This document shows positions 51,250 through 60,837 of a DNA stretch of 64,000 bases, in pieces; the stretch's first letter is position 1, and each line of letters starts with the position of its first letter. Source of the DNA: Cytobacillus sp. FSL H8-0458 (GTDB lineage: Bacteria; Bacillota; Bacilli; Bacillales; Cytobacillaceae); assembly GCF_038002165.1 (NCBI RefSeq), contig NZ_JBBOBR010000002.1:480196-544195 (forward strand), written 5' to 3'. Position numbers and translations under genes: made by a program. The notes below the pieces were generated by a model. It saw only the letters and a list, made by a program, of their open reading frames with translations, was not told where the DNA came from and ran no database searches.

Positions 51250-51322
51250 TTTGTGTGCGGATAGGGCAAATTTGTGTGCGGATAAGTTTTTTTATGTGCG
51301 GTTAGGCCTGATTTATGTGCGG
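51250..51322. repeat. 21-bp phased array, core TTTGTGTGCGG
   Basis: The core TTT(G/A)TGTGCGG starts at 51250, 51271, 51291 and 51312, so the steps are 21, 20 and 21. The core is the reverse complement of the CCGCACA core of the array at 26996. Confidence 0.8.
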
Positions 51323-51362
51323 AAACTAGATTGATTGAGCGCTCGATCGAAAAATAGCATAT

Positions 51363-51415
51363 CAAAAACCGCAGAATCGATTTGTCAGTCCTCTGACAGC
51401 TCGATTCTGCGGTTT
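51363..51415 (-). terminator. Long terminator of murA
   Basis: A 15-bp perfect stem (AAACCGCAGAATCGA/TCGATTCTGCGGTTT) contains a second stem TGTCAG/CTGACA. The minus strand continues TTTTTGAT. Confidence 0.9.
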
Positions 51416-51481
51416 CAGTTTGAAATGCGCGCAAGGCGACTATTTTGACGACTCTAAGGAAGCCGCCTTGATTGGCATTAC

Positions 51482-52792
51482 TTATGCGTTCATGTCAGAA
51501 ACAAGACCATTATTAACAGGTGTTTCTTCCACTTCTGTCACACGCTCAATATCTGCTCCCAGTCCGGCAAGCTTTTCATGGAAGTCCACGTATCCGCGGT
51601 CAAGATGCTTCAGCTCTGTTACGCGTGTTACGCCATCTGCCACCAATCCAGTAAGGATCAAGGCTGCAGCTGCACGAAGATCTGTCGCAGCTACTTCTGC
51701 TCCCTGCAGATTGCTTGGTCCGTTCATGATCACAGAACGGCCTTCAATTTTAACATCGGCGTTCATGCGGCGGAATTCCTCCACATGCATGAAACGGTTT
51801 TCGAATACAGTTTCCGTAATCACACTTGTACCCTGAGCGTGAAGCAATAGGGCCATCATTTGTGATTGCATGTCTGTCGGGAAGCCAGGATGAGGCATTG
51901 TTTTAATATCAACTGCCTTCAACTTGTCTGGACCCAGTACACGGATGCCTTCAGCTTCTTCAATGAAGGTAACACCCATTTCTTCCATTTTAGCGATTAA
52001 TGAAGCAGAATGCTCAAGTACAGCACCCTTTACAAGAACGTCTCCGCCTGTAATAGCAGCTGCCACCATGAATGTGCCTGCTTCAATGCGGTCAGGAATG
52101 ATGTTGTGCTCTGCACCGAACAGTACGTCCACACCTTCAATGCGGATCGTGCCCGTTCCTGCTCCTTTAACTTTGGCACCCATTTTATTAAGGAAGTTAG
52201 CCAGGTCCACAATTTCAGGTTCCTTTGCTACGTTTTCCAAAACCGTTGTGCCTTTAGCTAATGTTGCAGCCATCATAATGTTTTCCGTAGCACCAACGCT
52301 AGGGAAATCGAGATATATTTTTGCTCCGTGCAAGCGGCCTTCAGGTGCTTCCGCTTCAATAAAGCCATTACCAACCTTTACTTTTGCACCCATCGCTTCA
52401 AAGCCTTTTAAATGCTGATCGATTGGGCGGGAACCGATTGCGCAGCCCCCTGGCAATGCCACACGGGCACGGCCATTTCTTGCTAATAAAGATCCCATGA
52501 CTAAAACTGAAGCACGCATTTTGCGTACATATTCAAATGGTGCTTCTACCTTCAACTCTCGAGATGCATTTACTGTTACTGTATTATTTTCAAACTCCAC
52601 TTCGGCGTTTAAATAGCGTAATACTTCATTAATAGTATATACATCGGAGAGTGTTGGGACATCACGAATTACGCTTTTGCCATCACTTGCTAACAGTGTT
52701 GCGGCGATAACCGGTAAAACAGCGTTTTTTGCTCCTTCAACTTTGACAGTACCGCTTAACCTATTTCCGCCGCGGACGATGATTTTATCCAA
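51482..52792 (-). CDS. murAA: UDP-N-acetylglucosamine 1-carboxyvinyltransferase MurA
   Basis: 436 residues. First committed step of peptidoglycan synthesis: transfer of enolpyruvate from PEP to UDP-GlcNAc in the cytoplasm. The catalytic Cys117 is in [19 protein letters not shown], so it is sensitive in principle to fosfomycin. Lys22 in [11 protein letters not shown] binds substrate. The position after ywmB and near spoIID matches B. subtilis murAA. It is 33 bases downstream of ywmB. Confidence 0.95.
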   Translation of the reverse strand: MDKIIVRGGNRLSGTVKVEGAKNAVLPVIAATLLASDGKSVIRDVPTLSDVYTINEVLRYLNAEVEFENNTVTVNASRELKVEAPFEYVRKMRASVLVMGSLLARNGRARVALPGGCAIGSRPIDQHLKGFEAMGAKVKVGNGFIEAEAPEGRLHGAKIYLDFPSVGATENIMMAATLAKGTTVLENVAKEPEIVDLANFLNKMGAKVKGAGTGTIRIEGVDVLFGAEHNIIPDRIEAGTFMVAAAITGGDVLVKGAVLEHSASLIAKMEEMGVTFIEEAEGIRVLGPDKLKAVDIKTMPHPGFPTDMQSQMMALLLHAQGTSVITETVFENRFMHVEEFRRMNADVKIEGRSVIMNGPSNLQGAEVAATDLRAAAALILTGLVADGVTRVTELKHLDRGYVDFHEKLAGLGADIERVTEVEETPVNNGLVSDMNA

Positions 52793-52825
52793 AGTGTATT
52801 CCCCTCCGCGTCCAATTTCTCTATA

Positions 52826-53566
52826 TTAATATTCAATCGTTATGATGGGTGTGCCAATAACTATGTTTGTCTTGGCGCCCATTCCATTTGTCCGTAATCC
52901 AAGCTGCATGTTCATTTCATTGCCATTTGTCTCAATGAATTCACCAAAAAGCGGCGAATTTGCTGATGCTGAAATAAATTGGTCTTCTTTTAGTGCTTCT
53001 ATTTCTGTCGCATCAAAAGCGTCCAGTAGTTGATTTGCAGTATCAGGCAAAGACTTATTAATCTTATCATTGAATTCGCCTTGGATACAAGAGAAAATTG
53101 TGGCATTTCCTCGAAAAATGTCAGAAATCTTACTATTTAGTTCTGCAGCCAGTTTGCTCTGTTCTTGTTTCCAACCCTGACCTTTGGCCTCATAAATCAC
53201 ATACGTCTGAACTTGACCTTTTGTGGGGGTTGATAAAATTTTTACTGCTTCTGACTGAGCATCTGTTTGCTTAATAATAGCTTTTGCTGCCCACGATTTT
53301 TCTGTTTTTTGAAAGCTCCATTTCCAATCAGGATATTTTGACTGCAATTCACTTGTGAATGCTTTTACTTCCTGAAGGTTTTGGGTTTCCATTTTTTCTC
53401 TCGCATGCAAAGTCCAATCTTTGATTAAAATATTCTCGCCCTGTAAAATCGAGGCCATCGTTAACAGGTCAAGCTCCCCTTTGGCTACAGTCGTCTTATT
53501 CCCAATGTTTATCATCATGAAACCAATAATGGCAATAATAGATAATGTAATGAATGATTTTTTCAT
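52826..53566 (-). CDS. ywmB: YwmB, TATA-box-binding-like fold protein
   Basis: 246 residues. The N-terminal signal or anchor segment (MKKSFITLSIIAIIGFMMIN) is followed by an extracytoplasmic domain with the YwmB pattern (ASILQGENILIKDWTLHAREK, then FSCIQGEFNDKINKSLPDTANQLLDAFDATEIEALKED). YwmB is conserved in Bacilli beside murAA; its function is not known to me. GGGGAGGAG precedes the ATG. Confidence 0.88.
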   Translation of the reverse strand: MKKSFITLSIIAIIGFMMINIGNKTTVAKGELDLLTMASILQGENILIKDWTLHAREKMETQNLQEVKAFTSELQSKYPDWKWSFQKTEKSWAAKAIIKQTDAQSEAVKILSTPTKGQVQTYVIYEAKGQGWKQEQSKLAAELNSKISDIFRGNATIFSCIQGEFNDKINKSLPDTANQLLDAFDATEIEALKEDQFISASANSPLFGEFIETNGNEMNMQLGLRTNGMGAKTNIVIGTPIITIEY

Positions 53567-53825
53567 CTGAAACTCCTCCCCTTAGTACCATTGTTACCAA
53601 GGATAGAGTGAGCATACTTGGGAATTGTCGTCACTTTTTGACAAACTGAAAAGGCAGCAAAACACTATTAATTTCGATGCTTTTTTACCTTTCTATGCAT
53701 ACTTTGCAAATCATTTCACAAGATAGTATGTATGCAGGAAAACAAGCAACAAAAAAGATTTTACTCAATAATTGTCTAATTGAAAACATGTATGAAGACC
53801 TATATTTATAAAAAATTGACCGGTT

Positions 53826-54086
53826 TTACATCACATAAAGAAACGTGATGTTCTGCAGTATAAGCGGAAGCTGCTGGGACCATAAAAGATAATCGAGAAA
53901 GAAGTTGCTGACGGCAGATCCAATTACAATTGAAAGCAGAACATACAAAACACGTGCCTGAAAAACATGATTCGCCCGCAAAAGGGTTTCAAACCGCAAT
54001 GCCTGAAGCGCCCACCAGGCCAGCGCAATAAACACCAGATGAGACATAATGCTGATGAGTGCCTGCTGCCCAAATCCTGATATCAT
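53826..54086 (-). CDS. ywzB: YwzB, DUF1146 membrane protein
   Basis: 86 residues with two membrane segments (ISIMSHLVFIALAWWALQAL and VLYVLLSIVIGSAVSNFFLDYLL), typical of the DUF1146 family found beside ywmB and the ATP synthase or nuo genes in Bacilli. AAAGGAGGG precedes the ATG. Function unknown. Confidence 0.88.
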   Translation of the reverse strand: MISGFGQQALISIMSHLVFIALAWWALQALRFETLLRANHVFQARVLYVLLSIVIGSAVSNFFLDYLLWSQQLPLILQNITFLYVM

Positions 54087-54278
54087 CTACTTCCCTCCTT
54101 TAATTCATTGCCACTTCGCTTACCTGCTTTGTGTGCTACAATACCATTTGACGTTTATACTATCAGGTAAGTTTCATGAATAGCTGTTTTTTGAAAATTA
54201 AGTTTCTTTGTTTTTCGCAGTTTATAAGTCCATTATATCGAATTGTCGAATAAACCCGAAGTCTAAACCATGGCAAAC

Positions 54279-54306
54279 AAAAAAGAAGGGGAGATTTCCC
54301 CCTCCT
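54279..54306 (-). terminator. Second terminator after nuoN
   Basis: Minus strand AGGGGGA pairs with TCTCCCCTT across a short loop, followed by CTTTTTTG. Confidence 0.7.
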
Positions 54307-54338
54307 ATTTATACCCCTTTTGTCCCTTTTTTCGTAAC

Positions 54339-54368
54339 AGCTTTTTAAAACCCCCATTTTAAAAAGCT
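54339..54368 (-). terminator. First hairpin after nuoN
   Basis: Perfect 12-bp inverted repeat AGCTTTTTAAAA/TTTTAAAAAGCT with a six-base loop (TGGGGG), two bases after the nuoN stop. AT-rich stem, no following T tract; it may be a 3'-end processing stop in front of the stronger terminator. Confidence 0.6.
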
Positions 54369-54370
54369 TT

Positions 54371-55885
54371 TTATTGAAAGAAATCAGTAAACTGATTGAA
54401 ATTGCCCTGCAGGAAGTCAAATGCAATATTTGGTGCAATTCCAAACAGGATGGTGGCTGCCAAGCTGATGCCGATAACAGCTGTTAATGCAGCCGGGATT
54501 TTAACCTTTCCTGTATCGGCTGCAGGCCTGAAGAACATTTGCACCATGACACCGAAATAGTAGAAATATGAAACGACTGTTGTCGCAATCATAATTGATA
54601 CCAATACATAATGGCCTTCATTTGGCACTAAGGCACCCATGAAAATATTCAGTTTGCCAATAAACCCGGCTGTCCCCGGAATACCTGCAAGTGACAGCAG
54701 GAAGATAGCCATTGCGATGGCCAGGAGCGGTGCGCGGCGGTAAAGCCCGGCAAATTGGCTGATATCTTCTGAACCAGATTTATGTGTCACATGCTGGATA
54801 ACCGCGAAAGCGCCAAGGTTCATGAATAAGTAAGCACCGAGGTAAAACCAGAGCGTATCGAACATGAATAGTGACATGCTCGCAATCACAACCAGCAGGT
54901 AACCCGCCTGAGCGATGCTGGAATAGGCAAACAAACGCTTGATATTCCGCTGTCTAAGCGCAATCAAGTTCCCAATAATCATCGTGGCTCCTGCCAGGAA
55001 GGCAATGTAATCCTGAAGAGCCAGGATCATCGGAAGCCCCTGTACATCACCGGATGGCGCATTCGCAAAGATTGAAAACAGAATGCGGATAACAATGATG
55101 AATCCGGCTGTTTTGGAAACTACGCTTAAAAAAGCTGTTACAGGCATAGGTGCACCCTGGTAAACATCCGGCGCCCACATATGGAATGGCGCTGTAGCCA
55201 ATTTAAAAGAAAGTCCCACCACGATCATAAAGAATGCAAGGCCTAACAGGTATATATGCTGTTCATTATAGATGGATGTCAAAAATCCGGACATTTCCTT
55301 TAAGTTCGTAGTTCCCGTTAAACCGTATACATAACTCATTCCGAACAAGGTGATCGCTGTGGCAATACTGCCGTTGATCACATATTTCATGGCCGATTCG
55401 TTTGAATGCAGATTTCTTTTTCTCATGCCTGCCAGAATGTAGGACGAAATGGAAAGAAGCTCAAGTCCCACAAACAGGGTAATTAAATCTCCGCTTGAAG
55501 ACATGATCATTGCCCCAAGCAATGCAGCCATGAACAGATAGAAAAACTCCCCCCTGAATTCTTCCAATCCTTCATTCGGCTCATAGCCAATGGCAATCAG
55601 CAGTACCATAGCAGATCCGATTAAGAGCAGTAGCTTGAAAGCTTTTGCAAAGGAATCAAGCCTGAACGTATCAAATAAAATGGATTCCGGACTATGCCCG
55701 ATAAGGCCCAGTAAGGAAACGAGAGCTGCGAGTATTCCGGCAAAGCCGACCCAGCCGAGAATTTTCCGGCTTTGGGATTTCGGCATAAACAAATCCATTA
55801 GTGAAAGAGCGGTCGCAACACCAAGGATGATGAACTCCGGCGTCATTATGCCCCATTCATAAGATAATAATGTTTCGAGATCCAT
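54371..55885 (-). CDS. nuoN: NADH-quinone oxidoreductase subunit N
   Basis: 504 residues, about 14 membrane segments. Proton-translocating antiporter-like subunit of complex I. Recognisable by GLELLSISSYILAGMRKRNLHSNE and KLATAPFHMWAPDVYQGAPMPVTAFLSVVSK. It is the last gene of the operon, six bases after nuoM, and is followed by two hairpins. Confidence 0.95.
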   Translation of the reverse strand: MDLETLLSYEWGIMTPEFIILGVATALSLMDLFMPKSQSRKILGWVGFAGILAALVSLLGLIGHSPESILFDTFRLDSFAKAFKLLLLIGSAMVLLIAIGYEPNEGLEEFRGEFFYLFMAALLGAMIMSSSGDLITLFVGLELLSISSYILAGMRKRNLHSNESAMKYVINGSIATAITLFGMSYVYGLTGTTNLKEMSGFLTSIYNEQHIYLLGLAFFMIVVGLSFKLATAPFHMWAPDVYQGAPMPVTAFLSVVSKTAGFIIVIRILFSIFANAPSGDVQGLPMILALQDYIAFLAGATMIIGNLIALRQRNIKRLFAYSSIAQAGYLLVVIASMSLFMFDTLWFYLGAYLFMNLGAFAVIQHVTHKSGSEDISQFAGLYRRAPLLAIAMAIFLLSLAGIPGTAGFIGKLNIFMGALVPNEGHYVLVSIMIATTVVSYFYYFGVMVQMFFRPAADTGKVKIPAALTAVIGISLAATILFGIAPNIAFDFLQGNFNQFTDFFQ

Positions 55886-55891
55886 CCTTCA

Positions 55892-57409
55892 TCACCCTCC
55901 TATCCCAAGCATGATCGTTTCAAGTGTCGATGTCAGCGGTTCGCTCAGCACACTTGGATAAACACCAATCAGGACAATTAAGCCGACTAAGACCAGGACA
56001 GGCACGAACTCAAACTTTTTCATATCCGTTATGCCGGCAAAGTCCCGATGCGCTTTGCCGTATGTGATACCCAGTACCGCTCGAAGCAGGTAAACAGCTG
56101 TCATAATGATACCGATTGTACCGACTGCAGCGAGAATCGGCATTTCTTTAAACAGGCCAAGGAAGGCCATAAATTCACTCACAAACCCTGACATGCCAGG
56201 AAGGCCAAGGGAGGCCATTGCCCCTGCAAGAAGGAAGCCTGCCGTAATCGGCATCCCTTTTGCCAAACCACCGAGATTTTGAATATTGGAGGTTTGAAAG
56301 CGTTCATAAAAGACACCTACTAGGAAGAATAATAGTGCTGCGATTAAACCGTGAGAAACCACTTGGAAAATCGCCCCCTGTATTCCTGCCTCATTTAATG
56401 CTCCTAATCCGATTAAAACGATTCCCATGTGGGAAATAGAAGAGTAGGCAAGCACCATTTTAAAATCGGTCTGAATAAACGCCAGAAACGCTCCATACAA
56501 TAAATTCACGACTCCAAGCACAGCCAGCCATACAGCAAGGCTTTGGAATTGCTCAGGAAATATTCCCATTCCGAAGCGGATTAAACCGAATGCCCCTATT
56601 TTCAAAAGTACTCCGGCATGCAGCATGACGATTGATGGCGGAGCTTGTACGTGGACCCGCACCATCCAGCTGTGCAGCGGGAAAATCGGAAGCTTCACAC
56701 CAAATGCAATTAAAAGCGCAATCAGCATGCCCATTTTCATATTTTCAGAGATTGGCGCAACAAGCTGCGGATTATCCGCGTTCATGGCGGCCATCAAAGC
56801 ATCAATATTGGCAGTGCCAGTACGGGCAAACAGCACCATAATGACGATCAGCAGCACAGCAGATCCAAGTCCGTTATAGATCAGGAAGCTGTATGCGGCA
56901 TTTTCTTTTTCATAGTAACCCCATTTCCCGATCAGGAAGAAGGTCGGAATTAATGTGATTTCAAAGAAAATAAAGAAAAGTATCAGGTTTTCAGCGGCAA
57001 ATACACCCAGCATGCCGACTTCAAGCAGCAGAAACAGCATGAAGTAACCCTTCCATTCTTTTTTAATATGAATAGAAGCAATCGCTGCAAGTGTAGAAAG
57101 TACAGCTGTCAGAACAATCATGATCAGGGAGAATCCATCCAGCCCCAATTCATAATCTATGGAAAAAAGATTTCCAAGCTGACCTGAATCGCCAAACTGA
57201 ATCCAGCTTACTTTTTCATTCAGCTGTTCCAAGCCTGAACCTGCCCGGTATTGGAAATAGGCGATCAGCGACAATACAAGCGCAGGAAGCGTAGCCAGGA
57301 AGCCAACTGTCTTGATCAATGATTCCTGCGTTCTCGGCAGGAAAGATAATACTAAAATACCAAGCAGCGGGGAGAAAACTAAAATGGATAAAAAATAAGC
57401 TACGTTCAT
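55892..57409 (-). CDS. nuoM: NADH-quinone oxidoreductase subunit M
   Basis: 505 residues, about 14 membrane segments. Antiporter-like proton-pumping subunit. FFEITLIPTFFLIGKWGYYEKENAAYSFLIYN contains the conserved Glu of transmembrane helix 5, and KLPIFPLHSWMVRVHVQAPPSIVMLHAGVLLKIG is the broken-helix region with the key Lys. The start overlaps the nuoL stop by four bases (ATGA). Confidence 0.95.
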   Translation of the reverse strand: MNVAYFLSILVFSPLLGILVLSFLPRTQESLIKTVGFLATLPALVLSLIAYFQYRAGSGLEQLNEKVSWIQFGDSGQLGNLFSIDYELGLDGFSLIMIVLTAVLSTLAAIASIHIKKEWKGYFMLFLLLEVGMLGVFAAENLILFFIFFEITLIPTFFLIGKWGYYEKENAAYSFLIYNGLGSAVLLIVIMVLFARTGTANIDALMAAMNADNPQLVAPISENMKMGMLIALLIAFGVKLPIFPLHSWMVRVHVQAPPSIVMLHAGVLLKIGAFGLIRFGMGIFPEQFQSLAVWLAVLGVVNLLYGAFLAFIQTDFKMVLAYSSISHMGIVLIGLGALNEAGIQGAIFQVVSHGLIAALLFFLVGVFYERFQTSNIQNLGGLAKGMPITAGFLLAGAMASLGLPGMSGFVSEFMAFLGLFKEMPILAAVGTIGIIMTAVYLLRAVLGITYGKAHRDFAGITDMKKFEFVPVLVLVGLIVLIGVYPSVLSEPLTSTLETIMLGIGG

Positions 57410-59274
57410 TTTAAGTACCCCCCTGTAAACGCATAGATGACGACTAAAATAGCCAGGCCGACAAATGCCACTGTTCCATAAGTCTGAATCTGGCCATTAT
57501 GGAATTTAGAACCAAGCTTTCCGAGTGCAGATGTGATTCCAGTTACACTCTTTACAAGGCCCTCAACCAGGAATACTTCCAGGAAGCGCAGGAATGAGCT
57601 AATGAATTTTGCCCCATTCACTACGGTCAGCGAATAGAATTCATCGATATAGTATTTATTGTACAGAACGTTGTATGAAAGCGGCATTCTGCTTGTAAGC
57701 CAGTCACGTGAAAGCGAGCGTTTGCCGTACATTAGCCAGGCAAGGAAAATTCCAAGCAGGGAAACAGCTGTTGCAACAATCATTATCCATGCTGGCCCTT
57801 CAATATGGCCATGGCCCAAAGCATGGTTATCTTCCACGAGCCAATCACCGAGAAATGTGCCAAACCACGGTGTATTCACATATCCAGCCACAACAGCCAG
57901 CACCCCAAGAACTGCCATTGGCAGCGTCATGACACTTGGTGATTCGTGGACATTTTTCATATCGGTTCTTGCTTCACCAGCGAAAACCATAAAGAACAGG
58001 CGGAACATATAAAATGCCGTAAAGAATGCGGCAATTACCGCAAGCCAGAACAGCACCGTGTTCCCGTGTGCCCAGGCAGCGATTAATATCTCATCTTTAC
58101 TGAAGAACCCTGAAAATAACGGCACTCCGCTGATCGCCAGTGTTCCGATCAGGAATAGAGGGCCGGTTACGCGCAGCTTTTTCCATAAACCGCCCATATG
58201 TTCAATGTTCTGTGTATGAACGGCATGGATGACACTTCCGGCTGCAAGGAACAGCAAAGCCTTGAAGAAGGCGTGTGTCATTAAGTGGAACACACCGGCT
58301 ACATATCCGGCAGAACCCAGCGCCAGCATCATATAGCCGAGCTGGCTGACGGTTGAATAAGCAAGCACCCGCTTAATATCCTTTTGAACCAGGCCGATGC
58401 TTGCGGCAAAGATAGCTGTGAACGCGCCAATTACAGCAACGGTCATCAGTGCTGTTTCACTTTCTGCAAACAGCGGGAACAGCGCGGCCACTAAATACAC
58501 ACCTGCCGCTACCATTGTCGCCGCATGGATTAATGCGGAGACCGGCGTTGGACCTTCCATTGCATCCGGAAGCCAGGTGTGCAGCGGGAACTGGCCTGAT
58601 TTGCCGACAGCCCCTACAAAAATAAGAATCGCTGTTAACGTAATCATCGTGCTTGAAATGGCACCCGCTTCAACTGCTGCAAAAATCTCATCATACTCAA
58701 AGCTGCCAGCCTGCCAGAATAATAGAATCATTCCGATCAAAAGGCCGACGTCTCCAATACGAGTCATGATAAATGCCTTTTTAGCTGCAGCCTTTGCTTC
58801 CTCTTTGTAAAAATAGAAACCGATCAGCAGGAAGGAACCAAGTCCGACAAGCTCCCAGAAGAAATACGTCTGAAGCAGATTAGGCGAGATGACAAGGCCT
58901 AGCATAGCAAATGTAAATAACCCTAAATAGGCATAGAAAACAGGAAAACGGTCATCCCCCTGCATATAGCCTTTCGAATACGTATGTACCAGGAAACTGA
59001 CAAGTGATACAATCACCAGCATCAGTGCATTTAACTGATTAACTTCAAAACCCGCTGTTAACTGAACATCCCCTATAGTCAGCCAAACGCCTTCTGCTTT
59101 ATAAGTTGGTGCCGAAAACCGGTCAAATAGCACCAATAAGGAATAGACAAGCGATGCCAGGGTAAACAGAATCCCGATATAAGCACTCGCTTCTTTTAGC
59201 CGTTTGCCGAATAAAATAAGGAACAAAAACGATAAAAGCGGGAAAAGCGGTATGATCCATGCATTCTCCATCAT
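57406..59274 (-). CDS. nuoL: NADH-quinone oxidoreductase subunit L
   Basis: 622 residues from the ATG-ATG pair (MMENAWIIPLFPLL), with AAAGGGGA eight bases upstream; the frame runs further upstream without a start signal. It is the largest antiporter-like subunit, with WELVGLGSFLLIGFYF, SGQFPLHTWLPDAMEGPTPVSALIHAATMV and the C-terminal amphipathic helix region. It lies 148 bases downstream of nuoK, the widest gap in the operon apart from that holding the repeat, and the gap contains two hairpins. Confidence 0.95.
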   Translation of the reverse strand: MMENAWIIPLFPLLSFLFLILFGKRLKEASAYIGILFTLASLVYSLLVLFDRFSAPTYKAEGVWLTIGDVQLTAGFEVNQLNALMLVIVSLVSFLVHTYSKGYMQGDDRFPVFYAYLGLFTFAMLGLVISPNLLQTYFFWELVGLGSFLLIGFYFYKEEAKAAAKKAFIMTRIGDVGLLIGMILLFWQAGSFEYDEIFAAVEAGAISSTMITLTAILIFVGAVGKSGQFPLHTWLPDAMEGPTPVSALIHAATMVAAGVYLVAALFPLFAESETALMTVAVIGAFTAIFAASIGLVQKDIKRVLAYSTVSQLGYMMLALGSAGYVAGVFHLMTHAFFKALLFLAAGSVIHAVHTQNIEHMGGLWKKLRVTGPLFLIGTLAISGVPLFSGFFSKDEILIAAWAHGNTVLFWLAVIAAFFTAFYMFRLFFMVFAGEARTDMKNVHESPSVMTLPMAVLGVLAVVAGYVNTPWFGTFLGDWLVEDNHALGHGHIEGPAWIMIVATAVSLLGIFLAWLMYGKRSLSRDWLTSRMPLSYNVLYNKYYIDEFYSLTVVNGAKFISSFLRFLEVFLVEGLVKSVTGITSALGKLGSKFHNGQIQTYGTVAFVGLAILVVIYAFTGGYLK

Positions 59275-59325
59275 TATCACAATCCCCTTTTTTGAACACA
59301 CCCCATAGCACGGCGTGCCAGATTG

Positions 59326-59374
59326 GGACCTTATGAACAGGTCCTTTAAGGCGGGAGCCACTTATGGCCGCCTT
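59326..59374 (-). other. Two hairpins in the nuoK-nuoL gap
   Basis: AAGGCGG/CCGCCTT (59348-59374) and GGACCT/AGGTCC (59326-59344) form adjacent stems with no T tract. They may stabilise or split the transcript. Confidence 0.4.
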
Positions 59375-59422
59375 TTCAATTCTCTATTCTCAGCCAGTCC
59401 GGCTGCATTTTTCATAGTGTCT

Positions 59423-59737
59423 TTAGTGCTTCATGGCATCCATTTCATCAATGTTAACGCTCTTTTTGTTACGGTAAAGTGAAATCAGGATTGCTATACC
59501 TACTGCCACTTCTGCTGCGGCAACCGCAATGACAAATAGCGTAAAAATCTGTCCGGTAATGGACGGTGTGATGCCAAATTTGCTGAATGCTACAAGATTA
59601 ATATTAACCGCATTCAGCATCAATTCGATTGAGATCAGGACAATCACAGTATTGCGCTTAGTCAAAGCACCATACAGACCGATGCAGAAGAGGATTAAAG
59701 CCAATGCCAGGTAAGCTTGAACGGGAACTGTACTCAT
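59423..59737 (-). CDS. nuoK: NADH-quinone oxidoreductase subunit K
   Basis: 104 residues, three membrane segments. The conserved glutamates are in [18 protein letters not shown] (helix 2) and [21 protein letters not shown] (helix 3). Its start overlaps the nuoJ stop by four bases. Confidence 0.95.
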   Translation of the reverse strand: MSTVPVQAYLALALILFCIGLYGALTKRNTVIVLISIELMLNAVNINLVAFSKFGITPSITGQIFTLFVIAVAAAEVAVGIAILISLYRNKKSVNIDEMDAMKH

Positions 59738-60255
59738 TCCTTTTCTGCCTCCTTTTCATCGTCTTTTTTAGCCAGAACAATGGAACCAATCAAAGCGACC
59801 AATAATAGGACCGATGTTACTTCAAACGGAATAATAAATTTTGAGTAAAGCTCAATTCCGATTTGCTCTGTGTTATTGACATGAAGGTCATTCGGCGCTG
59901 ACGGCAAATCAAGGTTATAAATTCCGATGTAGACCGCGAAAGCAAAGCCAAGAACCCCCACGAATACTAACAGCTTACGCCAGCGGCCGGTTTTGGGCTC
60001 GCTTGTGTCGTTATGGCGCGTCAGCATGATTCCAAACAGCATGATGATGGTAATCGCTCCAGAGTAAATCAAGATTTGGACCGCAGCCAGGAATTCAGCT
60101 GAAAGCAGCACGTAAATTCCGGCGATGCTTACAAATGTAAATACAAGAGCGACAACCATATGCACGACTTTGGTAAGGTTCAATAAAAGCACGCCGCCGA
60201 TGACCGCAACTAAAGCTAGAGACATAAACGCTAAAAACTCACCTGAAAACGTCAT
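59734..60255 (-). CDS. nuoJ: NADH-quinone oxidoreductase subunit J
   Basis: 173 residues, five membrane segments. [28 protein letters not shown] is the signature with the pi-bulge helix 3. The start overlaps nuoI by four bases and the end overlaps nuoK by four, so the three are coupled. Confidence 0.95.
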   Translation of the reverse strand: MTFSGEFLAFMSLALVAVIGGVLLLNLTKVVHMVVALVFTFVSIAGIYVLLSAEFLAAVQILIYSGAITIIMLFGIMLTRHNDTSEPKTGRWRKLLVFVGVLGFAFAVYIGIYNLDLPSAPNDLHVNNTEQIGIELYSKFIIPFEVTSVLLLVALIGSIVLAKKDDEKEAEKE

Positions 60256-60671
60256 GCTTTATTCACCTTCCGTATATTTTCATCATTTTCATCGAGCCAT
60301 TCAAGGTTTTTAAACAGCTCATCACGACTATATTCCGCCAGTTCAAAATTATTGGTCATGATAATCGCTTCGGTTGGGCACACCTCTGTACACAAGTCAC
60401 AAAGGATACAAATTTCGAAGTTGATATCATAGGTATCAATGATTTTCCCCTTTTTAGCAGGGTCCGGATGTTTTTTCCCTGTCAGCTCGATACAATCGGT
60501 TGGACAAATATTTGCACACTGATTGCAGACAATGCATTTTTCAGGGTAAAACTTTTGAATTCCCCTGAACCGGTCCGGAAGCGGAAGCGGCTCATTCGGG
60601 TAGTCATAGGTTACCTTTTTGCGTGTCAGGTTTTTAAGGGTATACGATAATCCTTTCGCTAAACCAAGCAT
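60252..60671 (-). CDS. nuoI: NADH-quinone oxidoreductase subunit I
   Basis: 139 residues from ATG (MLGLAKGLSYTL), with AAGGGGTG before it; the GTG three codons earlier lies inside that site. Two 4Fe-4S motifs: CIVCNQCANICP and CILCDLCTEVCP. It carries clusters N6a and N6b in the peripheral arm. The gap upstream to nuoH (166 bases) holds the GCGCC-ended repeat. Confidence 0.95.
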   Translation of the reverse strand: MLGLAKGLSYTLKNLTRKKVTYDYPNEPLPLPDRFRGIQKFYPEKCIVCNQCANICPTDCIELTGKKHPDPAKKGKIIDTYDINFEICILCDLCTEVCPTEAIIMTNNFELAEYSRDELFKNLEWLDENDENIRKVNKA

Positions 60672-60698
60672 GTTTTTCACCCCTTGTTAAGAAATGAT

Positions 60699-60808
60699 GC
60701 GCCTTGCCCACCCCCGACAAGCACAAGACGAGCCTCACCGAAAGGCGTTCTTTGCCTTTTGGGAGGATTGGCTTGTGACCTCGAGGGGGTAGGCGCTGTA
60801 GCTAGACA
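60699..60808. repeat. GCGCC-ended palindromic element inside the nuo operon
   Basis: 110 bases from GCGCCTTGCCC to GCTAGACA. The inverted ends are GCGCCTTGCCCACCCCC and GGGGGTAGGCGC. Inner arms GACAAGC/GGCTTGT and AAAGGC/GCCTTT complete a long cruciform. Shares both ends with the compound copy at 48161. Confidence 0.8.
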
Positions 60809-60837
60809 ATTCTCGAAGTTATGAGGCTGTTCCTTAA

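Larger units (their letters stand above)
51024..51481. other. Gene-free region between spoIID and murA
   Basis: About 460 bases. It contains the SigE promoter of spoIID, AT-rich sequence, a four-unit 21-bp array and the long murA terminator. No coding pattern. Confidence 0.6.
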
